A stretch of DNA of 64,000 bases from Mucilaginibacter tolerans (GTDB taxonomy: Bacteria > Bacteroidota > Bacteroidia > Sphingobacteriales > Sphingobacteriaceae). The number at the start of each line of letters is the position of its first letter. Position 1 is the first letter of the stretch. Below, one piece after another: positions 40,427-49,502 of the stretch. Position numbers and translations under genes: made by a program. The stretch spans positions 362,621 to 426,620 of the forward strand of contig NZ_JAUMKB010000003.1 of NCBI RefSeq assembly GCF_030519375.1, read 5' to 3'. Under the pieces are notes generated by a model. It did not search any database and was not told the origin of the DNA. It was given only the letters and a program-made list of their open reading frames with translations.

Positions 40427-41706
40427 TAGTATTTATACCGTTCGCCCCAAATCTTCCTTAGTTTTTCTTTGGTTTCCGCTTCGCGGGAATTATTGCCCGG
40501 GTCGTAAATTTTTGTTCCGCGGATGGCTTCAGGAAGAAAATCCTGTTCGACGAAATTGCCTTCAAAACTGTGGGCGTATTTATACTCCTTACCATAGCCG
40601 ATGTTCTTCATTAGTTTGGTTGGCGCATTGCGTAAATGCAAAGGCACAGGAAGGTCGCCGGTTTCTTTTACAAGTGCTATGGCTGCCCCAATAGCCGTCG
40701 TAGCCGAATTACTTTTAGCCGAAGTTGCCAGGTATATGGCCGTTTGCGACAGGATCAGTTGCGACTCAGGCCAACCGATCACATTCACCGCCTCAAAGCA
40801 CGATTGCGCCAACAACAAGGCATTTGGATTAGCATTGCCGATATCCTCCGAAGCCAGGATGAGCATACGGCGTGCGATAAATAAAGGGTCTTCCCCTCCA
40901 ACGATCATCCTCGCCAGCCAGTAAACAGCGCCATTGGGGTCGCTGCCACGCATGGACTTAATAAAAGCCGAAATGATATCATAATGTTGCTCACCGGTTT
41001 TATCATACAGTGCCATGTTTTGCTGCACATGCTGCAATGTCACTTCGTTGGTGATGACGATCCGTTTTGTCGGGAAGGCATTCACCAACAGCTCGAAAAT
41101 ATTCAATAGCTTTCGCGCATCACCACCTGATAACCGGAGCAAAGCTTCGTATTCCTTTACCTCGATATTCTTTTGCTTCAACACTACATCTTCTTTCATC
41201 GCTTTGTTAAGCAGATTTACCAGGTCGTCTTCTTCCAATGGTTGAAGGACATACACCTGGCATCGCGATAGCAAAGCGGAGATCACCTCGAATGATGGAT
41301 TTTCAGTAGTGGCGCCTATCAGCGTAACGATACCGCGCTCCACAGCACCCAAAAGTGAATCCTGCTGCGATTTGGAAAAACGGTGTATTTCATCGATGAA
41401 CAATATAGGCAGGGTTTCACCCAGCTCCCTTAATTGCGATGCTTTTTCGATCACTTCACGTACATCTTTTACACCCGAATTAATTGCGCTTAAAGAAAAG
41501 AAAGGCCGGTATAAAGTCTGCGAAATAATATACGCCAAAGTAGTTTTACCTACTCCCGGCGGCCCCCAAAAGATCATAGATGGCAGCGAACCAGATTCAA
41601 TGGCCTTGCGCAATACCGCACCCTTTCCAACCAAATGTTTCTGTCCAACATAATCATCCAGCGACTTCGGACGCATGCGCTCGGCTAAAGGCGGCAAATT
41701 GTTCAT
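40426..41706 (-). CDS. rarA: replication-associated recombination protein A (AAA+ ATPase)
   Basis: This 426-residue AAA+ ATPase of the MgsA/WRNIP1 group acts at stalled replication forks. It has Walker A GPPGVGKTT (48-56), Walker B PILFIDEIHRF, the sensor segment LIGATTENPSFEV, and C-terminal oligomerisation motifs (HYDIISAFIKSMRGSDPNGA, YWLARMI). The start is ATG 41706. It is divergent from the glycosylase gene, giving two DNA repair genes back to back. Confidence 0.94.
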   Translation of the reverse strand: MNNLPPLAERMRPKSLDDYVGQKHLVGKGAVLRKAIESGSLPSMIFWGPPGVGKTTLAYIISQTLYRPFFSLSAINSGVKDVREVIEKASQLRELGETLPILFIDEIHRFSKSQQDSLLGAVERGIVTLIGATTENPSFEVISALLSRCQVYVLQPLEEDDLVNLLNKAMKEDVVLKQKNIEVKEYEALLRLSGGDARKLLNIFELLVNAFPTKRIVITNEVTLQHVQQNMALYDKTGEQHYDIISAFIKSMRGSDPNGAVYWLARMIVGGEDPLFIARRMLILASEDIGNANPNALLLAQSCFEAVNVIGWPESQLILSQTAIYLATSAKSNSATTAIGAAIALVKETGDLPVPLHLRNAPTKLMKNIGYGKEYKYAHSFEGNFVEQDFLPEAIRGTKIYDPGNNSREAETKEKLRKIWGERYKY

Positions 41707-41768
41707 GTAGTAAAATTCGGAAATAAAAATTCAAATCCTAAAAAATTTAGTATTTTAGGAACAATTAT

Positions 41769-42419
41769 ATGATACAACAGTTTGATCAATCCAACTACCG
41801 CTCCATCTGCGATCAACTGGCAGCTGCCGACCCCGAACTTCAATATATTATCGACACTCATGGCCATCCGCCATTCTGGTCGAGGCCGAACAGTTTTGAG
41901 TCGCTGGTACACATTATTTTAGAGCAACAGGTTTCGCTGGCGTCAGCATTGTCCGCTTTAAATAAACTGAAGGAGCGTGTACAGGAGTTAACCCCTACAC
42001 GTGTCCTGCTACTTACTGACGAAGAAATGCGCGCCTGCTATGTGAGCCGGCAAAAAAGTGGATACATTAAATTCCTTGCTGAGGCATTGCTGAGCGGTCA
42101 GCTGAAATTGGAAGAGTTTTATCATATGCCCGATGACGCGGTACGGGCGCAATTGACTGCTTTAAAAGGCATCGGCAACTGGACAGCCGATGTATATCTG
42201 ATGTTTGCCCTGCAGCGTGCAGATATTTTTCCAATTGGCGATTTAGCCGCAGTAAATGCGCTCAAAAGAATAAAGAAATTACATACTGCGATCACCCAGG
42301 AAGAGATGCTGCTGATAGCTGAGCAATGGCGACCGTATCGCTCTCTGGCCACTATGCTGTTATGGCATTTTTATTTAAGCACACCACGACCTTCTTCCAA
42401 AGCTGCCTTGACTAAATAA
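41769..42419 (+). CDS. AlkA-like DNA-3-methyladenine glycosylase
   Basis: This 216-residue base-excision glycosylase of the HhH-GPD superfamily has LVHIILEQQVSLASA near residues 46-60, the helix-hairpin-helix LKGIGNWTADVYLMFAL (about 134-150) and the catalytic Asp in FPIGDLAAVNAL near 158. It lacks the N-terminal AlkA domain and the Ada domain, as usual for short versions. It removes alkylated purines. Confidence 0.9.
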   Translation: MIQQFDQSNYRSICDQLAAADPELQYIIDTHGHPPFWSRPNSFESLVHIILEQQVSLASALSALNKLKERVQELTPTRVLLLTDEEMRACYVSRQKSGYIKFLAEALLSGQLKLEEFYHMPDDAVRAQLTALKGIGNWTADVYLMFALQRADIFPIGDLAAVNALKRIKKLHTAITQEEMLLIAEQWRPYRSLATMLLWHFYLSTPRPSSKAALTK

Positions 42420-42510
42420 AGCTTCAAATTGTAACAAAAAAGCCATTTTTCCCAAACCAAAGGCAATCAATCGGGACAAAAGCCGTTGAGTCTTTATTCA
42501 TTCATAAGTT

Positions 42511-42541
42511 TTGGCTTATGAATTATTTGTATGTAAATTTG
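42511..42541 (+). promoter_or_regulatory. promoter of the isoaspartyl peptidase gene
   Basis: TTG (42511-42513, within TTTTG), 20 nt, TAAATTTG (42534-42541), then a 62-nt leader to ATG 42604. A textbook Bacteroidota promoter. Confidence 0.62.
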
Positions 42542-42603
42542 GTATATACTCCGAAACCTGCGCCATCGCAATTCATCTTGTTAATAATTAAAAGTACTTG
42601 CCT

Positions 42604-43446
42604 ATGAAACTGATTATTCATGGTGGCTTTTTTAGTGAGTGGAAGACCAACCAGGAGGTGAAGTATGCCAAACAAGAGGCGTTGCGGGAAATTGTGCAGT
42701 TGGGTTACCGGTATCTTCAAACACACAACGCCATTGAAACTGTAGTTTATACTGTGGCGTTATTGGAAGATTGCGATCTTTTTAACGCAGGCACAGGCTC
42801 CCAAATACAAAGCGATGGCAAAATAAGAATGAGCGCATCGCTAATGGACGGAAAAACCTTGCAATTTTCAGGTGTCATTAATATTGAAGGCGTGAGAAAT
42901 CCTATTCGTGTAGCTGAAAAACTAATGAGCAGGGAAGACAAGGTATTGAGTGGCAAGGGCGCCATTGAGTTTGCCCGCTATAATGGATTCCCTTATTATA
43001 ACCCCGAAACGCCAATGCGCCGCCGCGAGTATGAAAAAAGACTCAGCGATTCGATACGTATGGGGACGGTAGGCTGCGTGGCAATGGATATTTATGGAGA
43101 CCTGGCTGCTGCAACATCGACCGGAGGTAAAGGATTCCAGATACCTTTCAGAGTAAGCGATTCGGCTACGGCAGCGGGGAATTATGTAAATCAATATGCC
43201 GGTGTATCGTGCACGGGTATAGGCGAAGATATTGTCAGCGGGGCGGTAGCGCCAAAGATCGTAACAAGGGTAACCGACGGAATGACGATTCAGGCAGCAA
43301 CAAACAAAACCTTAAACGAACTAAAATCGTTTAACGGGTGCGCAGGAGTGATTGGGATTGCTGCCAACGGCGATACTTTTCACGCTGATACCCACCCTTA
43401 TATGGTGTGGGCACTGCACGACGGGCTGGTTGAGGTTTTCAATTAA
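42604..43446 (+). CDS. isoaspartyl peptidase/L-asparaginase (Ntn hydrolase)
   Basis: This 280-residue type 2 asparaginase precursor cleaves itself before the nucleophile T155 in the sequence MGTVGCVAMD. It then hydrolyses beta-aspartyl dipeptides or asparagine. Other family motifs are FNAGTGSQIQSDG (60-72), ATSTGGKGFQIPFRVSDS and GVSCTGIGEDIV. The ATG at 42604 is used; a TTG two codons upstream is in frame but unnecessary. Confidence 0.9.
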   Translation: MKLIIHGGFFSEWKTNQEVKYAKQEALREIVQLGYRYLQTHNAIETVVYTVALLEDCDLFNAGTGSQIQSDGKIRMSASLMDGKTLQFSGVINIEGVRNPIRVAEKLMSREDKVLSGKGAIEFARYNGFPYYNPETPMRRREYEKRLSDSIRMGTVGCVAMDIYGDLAAATSTGGKGFQIPFRVSDSATAAGNYVNQYAGVSCTGIGEDIVSGAVAPKIVTRVTDGMTIQAATNKTLNELKSFNGCAGVIGIAANGDTFHADTHPYMVWALHDGLVEVFN

Positions 43447-43519
43447 ACCCCGCAATTGCTTGTTAATCAATTTTATATGTATATTAGCAAAATAAATTAG
43501 TAGCACCGGAATAGAATAA

Positions 43520-44146
43520 ATGCGTTTAAGACTAATCATTTTCTTTTGCCTGATCAGTTTTTCAGCTTCGGCTCAAATCTGGGAAAAAATCGGTTTCAAA
43601 AAGAAGCATATCCTATTACCCGTCCTTCCGCCTGCCAAAGGGCAGCAGTTTGTCAGCACCACTAATACTTTAAAGTTGAACAGTTTACAGGTTCAACCCA
43701 TAGTGTTTGAAACTTGCGAATTTACCCTCGTCGCTACGTCGAAAATGGTAATGGAACAGGCTAAACACAATATGCGGTTCAGGGTTTACAATGATGCCAG
43801 CTATAATTTTAGCGACCTGGCAGCTTTGTATGTTAAGCTGCACCGCTGGTCTGAAGCTAAATGGTACTATTTGCAAAGCAGCAACATATCGCGCCAGCAA
43901 AATGACGACAAGCATACCATGAGCAATTTGCTTGGTCTGGCAGGTATAAAAGTAAATATCGGCGATATACCCTCTGCAAGAGCTGACCTGATGGAAGCAC
44001 GTGATCTTTCCCGCTCACTCGGAATGCAGACGCAAACAGCTGATATTGAAAAACAAATACTTTTATTGGCTCAAAATAGTGGTACAACTAAACCTGATAT
44101 AAAATATGCCGAGGGCGCTGCGGGGGGAGAAAAAAAGACATTGTAA
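43520..44146 (+). CDS. exported TPR-like protein
   Basis: This 208-residue protein has a signal peptide (MRLRLIIFFCLISFSASA). Its helical domain of about 110 residues carries two TPR-like pairs (NFSDLAALYVKLHRWSEAKWYYLQ and NLLGLAGIKVNIGDIPSARADL, both longer in context), and a low-complexity tail follows. The function is unknown. It precedes the tail-specific protease by 190 nt with a terminator between them. Confidence 0.7.
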   Translation: MRLRLIIFFCLISFSASAQIWEKIGFKKKHILLPVLPPAKGQQFVSTTNTLKLNSLQVQPIVFETCEFTLVATSKMVMEQAKHNMRFRVYNDASYNFSDLAALYVKLHRWSEAKWYYLQSSNISRQQNDDKHTMSNLLGLAGIKVNIGDIPSARADLMEARDLSRSLGMQTQTADIEKQILLLAQNSGTTKPDIKYAEGAAGGEKKTL

Positions 44147-44233
44147 ATACATTTACAGTATACGGCTTTTAAACTATCGGCGTTATTATTCATCCAAATA
44201 AAACATAAATTGTAATATTGTTATTTCTATGAC

Positions 44234-44262
44234 AGAGGCAGTATTTACACTGTCTCTTTTTA
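44234..44262 (+). terminator. intrinsic terminator after the TPR-like gene
   Basis: AGAGGCAGT (44234-44242) pairs with ACTGTCTCT (44249-44257) including one G-U pair, followed by TTTTTATTT. Confidence 0.78.
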
Positions 44263-44337
44263 TTTACATTAGCAACCCTATAACAGGCACGAGTATTGAT
44301 GTCAAACTACAGTTCAGATTTAAAGAGAGTTAAAGAT

Positions 44338-46497
44338 ATGTTCAAGAAATTATATATTCTGTTGGTGCTAGGCGCCGCGTTGGCATGCAAGGCCTCGCCA
44401 GCAAATCAACCAATGAAAAGGGTCGACGGATCAAATGATCTGCAACCCGATGCGCAACAAAGTATCGTATGCCAATACATAGCTAATATTATCAGCGAGC
44501 ACAATTATAAAAAGGTGCCTTTGAATGATTCGTTATCTGAAGTGGTTTTCAAACGCTATGTGAAAGCGCTTGACGAGAACCATAATTACCTGCTGGCATC
44601 TGATATTAAGGACTTTGATAAATATAAAGATGTAATTGACGACGACCTGAAAAGCGGAAATCTGTCGGATGTATTCTACATGTTTAACGTTTATCAGAAA
44701 CGGTATAACGACCGCATAAAATACTCACTGGCTCAGCTGGATAAGCCTTTTGATTTTAATGGTCATGATACATTCACTTTCGATCGCGACAGCCTGCCTT
44801 ATTTTGCTTCAGACGATGAGGCGAACAAGGTTTGGACCGAGCGTGTGGAGTATGACATGCTTAACCTGAAAATGGCGAACCCCGATCTGGCTAAAGACAA
44901 GGAAACACTAAAAAAACGTTACGAGAGCCTCTTGTCGCAGTCAAACAAGCTGAACAATCAGGATGTGTTCCAGATTTTTATGGATGCATTCACCAATGCA
45001 GTCGATCCGCATACCAACTACTTTAACCCTGCTAATGCTGCTAATTTCAATATAGAAATGTCGCGCTCGCTGGAAGGTATCGGTGCAACGCTGCAATCAA
45101 AGGATGAATATGTAACCATTTCAACTATTGTACCGGGTGGCCCTGCCGATAAAAGCAAACAGTTATCTCCTGAAGACCGCATTGTTGGCGTGGCTCAAGG
45201 TAAAACCGGCGAGTTCCAGAATGTGATAGGGTGGAGAATTGAAAACGCTATTGCCCTTATCCGCGGCACCAAAGGCACTATCGTTCGTTTGGAAGTGTTG
45301 TCAAAAGGCAGCAGCACCAGCAGCAAGCCCAAAGTGGTGGAGATGGTTCGCGAAAAGATCATTTTAAAAGATCAGTCGGCTAAAAAAGAGATCAAGACCT
45401 ACAACTCAAACGGTAAGGAAGTGAAGATTGGCATTATTTCTATCCCGGCATTTTATATCGACTATAACGACTATAAGTCGGGCAACCCGAACTATAAGAG
45501 CACAACCCGCGACGTAAAATTGATTCTGGATACGCTGAAACGCGAAAACGTAGATGGTGTAGTGATCGACCTTCGTGAAAATGGCGGTGGCTCGTTAATG
45601 GAGGCAATTGATTTGGGTGGATTGTTTATTAAAACAGGCCCTATTGTTCAGGTTCGTGATGCACGCGACCAAACAGAAGTAGATAATGATGAAGACCCGG
45701 CTATTGCTTACTCTGGCCCAATGGCTGTGATTGTTGACCGCTTTAGCGCCTCAGCATCTGAAATATTTGCCGGCGCTATGCAGGATTATGGTCGTGCTTT
45801 GATCCTGGGTACTCAAACCTACGGCAAGGGGACCGTGCAGAATGCGATCGACCTGGATAAAGTGATCAAACCATCGGTACTGGCAGACCTGATGGCAAAA
45901 ATGAACAGCAATAAGACCGACAAAACTGTTTCAACCGGCAGCCAAAGCAGGCTAGGCCAATTAAACCTGACAATCGCTAAGTTTTACCGTATAAGTGGAA
46001 ACTCAACCCAACATAAGGGTGTAACTCCTGACATTAAGTTCCCGTCAGTAATTCCGATGGATAAATACGGAGAAGATACTGAGCCATCAGCGTTGCCTTT
46101 TGATATAATTGCAAAAAGTGACTACACTAAGGTAAGTGATTTTACGTCCGTGGTTCCTCAATTGAACAAGCTTCATGAGCAACGTATGAGCAATAGCAAT
46201 AGCTATAAATACCTGATGCAGGATATTGCTGATTTTACAAAACGCGAGAATGAGAAAAGCGTAACCCTCAACGAGCAACAGCTTAAAAAAGAGCGAGATG
46301 CAGATGAGGCTAAGTCATTTGAACGTGAAAACGATAAACGGGTGGCTCTAGGGTTTAAACCACTGAAAAAAGGAGAAACCAGACCTAAAAATGAAGACCT
46401 GGATTTCCTGAAAATTGAAGCTGGCCAAATACTGACCGATTATATTAACCTGGGCAGTAAATATACCAGCACCCCGGTAAATCAACAGCAGCAATAA
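44338..46497 (+). CDS. prc: tail-specific (C-terminal processing) protease
   Basis: This 719-residue S41 protease has a lipoprotein-like signal (MFKKLYILLVLGAALAC), an N-terminal helical domain to about 200, a PDZ domain (about 235-330, TIVPGGPADKSKQLSPEDRI) and the catalytic domain with S in RFSASASEIFAGAM and K in TYGKGTVQ. Prc proteins degrade misfolded or tagged periplasmic proteins and trim lipoproteins. ATG 44338 is preferred over the in-frame start at 44296 because it begins the signal sequence directly. The C-terminal region is long and charged. Confidence 0.9.
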   Translation: MFKKLYILLVLGAALACKASPANQPMKRVDGSNDLQPDAQQSIVCQYIANIISEHNYKKVPLNDSLSEVVFKRYVKALDENHNYLLASDIKDFDKYKDVIDDDLKSGNLSDVFYMFNVYQKRYNDRIKYSLAQLDKPFDFNGHDTFTFDRDSLPYFASDDEANKVWTERVEYDMLNLKMANPDLAKDKETLKKRYESLLSQSNKLNNQDVFQIFMDAFTNAVDPHTNYFNPANAANFNIEMSRSLEGIGATLQSKDEYVTISTIVPGGPADKSKQLSPEDRIVGVAQGKTGEFQNVIGWRIENAIALIRGTKGTIVRLEVLSKGSSTSSKPKVVEMVREKIILKDQSAKKEIKTYNSNGKEVKIGIISIPAFYIDYNDYKSGNPNYKSTTRDVKLILDTLKRENVDGVVIDLRENGGGSLMEAIDLGGLFIKTGPIVQVRDARDQTEVDNDEDPAIAYSGPMAVIVDRFSASASEIFAGAMQDYGRALILGTQTYGKGTVQNAIDLDKVIKPSVLADLMAKMNSNKTDKTVSTGSQSRLGQLNLTIAKFYRISGNSTQHKGVTPDIKFPSVIPMDKYGEDTEPSALPFDIIAKSDYTKVSDFTSVVPQLNKLHEQRMSNSNSYKYLMQDIADFTKRENEKSVTLNEQQLKKERDADEAKSFERENDKRVALGFKPLKKGETRPKNEDLDFLKIEAGQILTDYINLGSKYTSTPVNQQQQ

Positions 46498-46520
46498 TTC
46501 ATTCTGAATTTCAAAAATAG

Positions 46521-46551
46521 AATCCCGGCTTAGTCCGGGATTTCTTTATTT
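46521..46551 (+). terminator. intrinsic terminator after prc
   Basis: AATCCCGG (46521-46528), 6-nt loop, CCGGGATT (46535-46542), then a T-rich tail. Confidence 0.85.
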
Positions 46552-46698
46552 TATAAGCATGGCCTATATCCTACTCACCCCGACTAGTCTACGCTAGTTG
46601 CTCCTTACTATGGCATCTGGTGAGTCTGTGAGATGTGCGTTCACTTCACCTTTCATCTCGAAATAAAACTAATTCAACTAAATTAGGGTTTATCAACT

Positions 46699-47778
46699 AT
46701 GCCTAAGAAACCGCTGCTTGAGTTTACCGACCGGGGAATTTACTGTGAGAAATGTGGCTTTTACATCGATCCGTGGAAGCCAGTAGATTATGCGGTGATC
46801 ACCCATGCACATGCTGATCATGCTTATGTAGGACATAAACATTACCTGGCACATCATCTTTCCAAACAAGTTTTACTTTACCGTTTAGGCGATATTGATT
46901 TGCAAACGGTTGAGTATGGTGAGAAGATCAATAAAAATGGTGTCGAAATTTCTTTACACCCTGCCGGACATGTCATTGGCTCGGCGCAGATACGGCTAGA
47001 ATACCAAGGCGCAGTTTGGGTGGTTTCAGGCGACTATAAGGTCGAAGATGACGGGGTCTCTACCCCGTTCGAACCTGTGAAATGTCACCATTTTATATCC
47101 GAATGCACTTTTGGAATGCCGGTTTATCAATGGAAGCCGCAGTTAAAGACATTCGAGGAGATGAATAAATGGTGGCGGAATAACCTTGACAATGGTTTAG
47201 CCACTGTGATAGTAGGTTATTCGTTGGGTAAGGCGCAGCGTATTTTACAAAATCTTGATTTGTTTAACGGCAAAGTATATACTCATGGAGCTATCGAGAA
47301 CGTAAACCAGGCATTGAGGAATAATGGTGTTCAGCTTAACCCGACTGAAAGGATAGTTTATGATACGCCGAAGGAAGAGATAAGAAATGGGATTATACTA
47401 GCGCCCCCATCAGCCGCTGGCTCAGCGTGGATGCGCAGGTTTGCGCCTTATGATTTTGGCTATTGTTCGGGATGGATGGCTATTCGTGGTGCCAAGCGGC
47501 GCCGCGCTGCCGACAGGGGCTTTGTCCTTTCCGATCATGCCGACTGGAATGGTTTGATCAGTGCTATCGATGCTACCGGCTGCGAGTCTGTTTACCTGAC
47601 CCATGGTTATACGGCTACCTTTTCCAGGTATCTGAACGAGGTTGGCTTTAATGCTAAAGAAGTTTATACTTTATACGGCGCTGAAGAAGAAGAAAACACT
47701 GGTGGGAACGACCTGTTGAACGAAACTGACAACCGTATACTTTCTTCCGAGGGTAATGAATTGGGAGGTATAGCATGA
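46699..47778 (+). CDS. ligase-associated DNA exonuclease (metallo-beta-lactamase fold)
   Basis: This 359-residue enzyme of the beta-CASP/MBL nuclease group is normally encoded with a bacterial ATP-dependent DNA ligase. The metal motif HAHADH (H36, H38, D40, H41) is followed by HPAGHVIGSAQ, SGDYKVEDD, and the beta-CASP segments with FVLSDHADW and YLTHGYTATF. The C-terminal 30 residues are acidic. Its stop overlaps the ligase start by 4 nt, so translation is coupled. It probably trims 3' ends before ligation in a repair pathway. Confidence 0.9.
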   Translation: MPKKPLLEFTDRGIYCEKCGFYIDPWKPVDYAVITHAHADHAYVGHKHYLAHHLSKQVLLYRLGDIDLQTVEYGEKINKNGVEISLHPAGHVIGSAQIRLEYQGAVWVVSGDYKVEDDGVSTPFEPVKCHHFISECTFGMPVYQWKPQLKTFEEMNKWWRNNLDNGLATVIVGYSLGKAQRILQNLDLFNGKVYTHGAIENVNQALRNNGVQLNPTERIVYDTPKEEIRNGIILAPPSAAGSAWMRRFAPYDFGYCSGWMAIRGAKRRRAADRGFVLSDHADWNGLISAIDATGCESVYLTHGYTATFSRYLNEVGFNAKEVYTLYGAEEEENTGGNDLLNETDNRILSSEGNELGGIA

Positions 47779-49391
47779 AAGCCTTTGCCCAATTATTCCT
47801 GTCGCTGGATGAGACCAACAAAACCAATGAAAAGGTTCGCGTACTGAAGGATTATTTCGCCAGCGTGCCTGATTCGGATAAGATGCATATGCTGGCGTTG
47901 TTTACCGGACGGCGGCCAAAGCGGCAGATCAATTCAACGCTTATGCGTAATTGGGCCATCGAAGCATCTAATATTCCGGTATGGCTTTTTGAAGAAAGTT
48001 ACCAGGTAGTAGGTGATCTGGCGGAAACGATGTCGCTGTTAATGCCGCAAACCAATTCGGACAATAGTAAAACGTTAACAGAATGGATTGCCGAGATCAA
48101 TGCACTTGTCAATAAAAATGAGGAAGAAAAAAAACTTTGGCTAATGGAATCATGGGCCATGCTCGATCCACAGGAGCGATTTGTTTTTAATAAGGTGATC
48201 ACGGGCGGTTTCCGTGTAGGTGTTTCTCAAAACCTGGTGATCAAAGCCCTGGCCGATGTAACTGGCCTTGATGCAGCAACCTTGACTCATCGTATCATGG
48301 GCAACTGGGTGCCGGAGACCTATCATTTTAAACAATTGATCGGGGCAAAAGGAAGTGATGATGATGTTTCGCGGCCCTATCCGTTTTTTTTAGCATATCC
48401 AATTCAAGAAACTTCAGAACAGCAGCGCTCGGCTGAAGAATTGCAAAACACATTAAGCGATGCCGAAGATTGGCAGGCAGAATGGAAATGGGACGGCATT
48501 CGTGCGCAAATGATCAAACGCGGTGGAAAAATATTTATTTGGAGCCGTGGCGAAGACCTGGCTACCGAAAAATTCCCGGAGTTACATCCATTCTTAAATG
48601 CGTTACCCGATGGGACCGTGCTGGATGGCGAGATATTAAGCTTTCGTGAAGGGTTGCCTCTACCCTTCAATATATTGCAAACCCGCATTGGCCGAAAGAA
48701 CTTAAGTAAAAAGATATTGCAGGACAGCCCGGTGGCTGTGATCGTCTATGATTGCCTGGAATATCAAGGTGAAGATATTCGCGCTAAAACACAAAATGAA
48801 AGACGTAAGCTGTTGGAAGATTTGCACAAAAAAACGCCTTTCCCGGAGTTTTTCCGCTTGTCGCCCCTGATCAGTTTTAACAGCTGGGAGGAATTGGCTG
48901 CAAAACGCGATGAATCAAGAGCAATGATTGCCGAAGGCATTATGCTGAAACGCAAAAACGCCACCTACCAGGTTGGTCGTCGTCGCGGCGACTGGTGGAA
49001 ATGGAAGATTGACCCGCTATCTGTTGATGCGGTAATGATCTACGCCCAAAAAGGCCATGGTCGACGGGCAGATTTGTATACTGATTACACCTTTGCTGTA
49101 TGGGATGGCGATAAGCTGGTGCCATTTGCCAAAGCTTACTCAGGTTTAACCGATCGGGAAATTAACAAGGTGGATCATTTTATCAAACGGAATACCATCG
49201 AAAAATTCGGTCCGGTACGTACCGTAAAGCCTGAGCTGGTTTTTGAGATCGGTTTTGAAGGCATTAACTGCTCCACCCGGCATAAATCCGGCGTCGCCCT
49301 TCGTTTCCCGCGCATCCTGCGGTGGCGTCAGGATAAGCCTAAAGAAGAGGCGGATACTTTGGAGACCTTGAAGGCGTTATTGGGGGAATAA
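47775..49391 (+). CDS. ATP-dependent DNA ligase
   Basis: This 538-residue ligase has an N-terminal DNA-binding domain (about 1-200) and a nucleotidyltransferase domain with the adenylated lysine K238 in motif I (EWKWDGIRAQ). Later motifs are SRGEDLATEKFPEL, DGEIL, IAEGIMLKRK and WWKWKIDP, with an OB domain to the end. It belongs to the bacterial ligase group found with an MBL exonuclease, an Lhr-type helicase and a phosphodiesterase. Here only the exonuclease accompanies it; the next gene is an unrelated peptidase. Confidence 0.93.
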   Translation: MKAFAQLFLSLDETNKTNEKVRVLKDYFASVPDSDKMHMLALFTGRRPKRQINSTLMRNWAIEASNIPVWLFEESYQVVGDLAETMSLLMPQTNSDNSKTLTEWIAEINALVNKNEEEKKLWLMESWAMLDPQERFVFNKVITGGFRVGVSQNLVIKALADVTGLDAATLTHRIMGNWVPETYHFKQLIGAKGSDDDVSRPYPFFLAYPIQETSEQQRSAEELQNTLSDAEDWQAEWKWDGIRAQMIKRGGKIFIWSRGEDLATEKFPELHPFLNALPDGTVLDGEILSFREGLPLPFNILQTRIGRKNLSKKILQDSPVAVIVYDCLEYQGEDIRAKTQNERRKLLEDLHKKTPFPEFFRLSPLISFNSWEELAAKRDESRAMIAEGIMLKRKNATYQVGRRRGDWWKWKIDPLSVDAVMIYAQKGHGRRADLYTDYTFAVWDGDKLVPFAKAYSGLTDREINKVDHFIKRNTIEKFGPVRTVKPELVFEIGFEGINCSTRHKSGVALRFPRILRWRQDKPKEEADTLETLKALLGE

Positions 49392-49502
49392 GTAGCACGA
49401 TTTTTTATTTCTATCTCAAATGGTTATAGTTGGCTTCCAGCTTTATTCTTTCAGCTTTCACCTCCTATCCCTATCTTTAAATTCTCGAAAACTGCATTTA
49501 CA

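Noticed and set aside
46552..46698. Short inverted repeats (ACTAG/CTAGT) between prc and the exonuclease gene.
   Set aside because: Five-base arms are expected by chance; no T-run, no promoter match and no repeat elsewhere.
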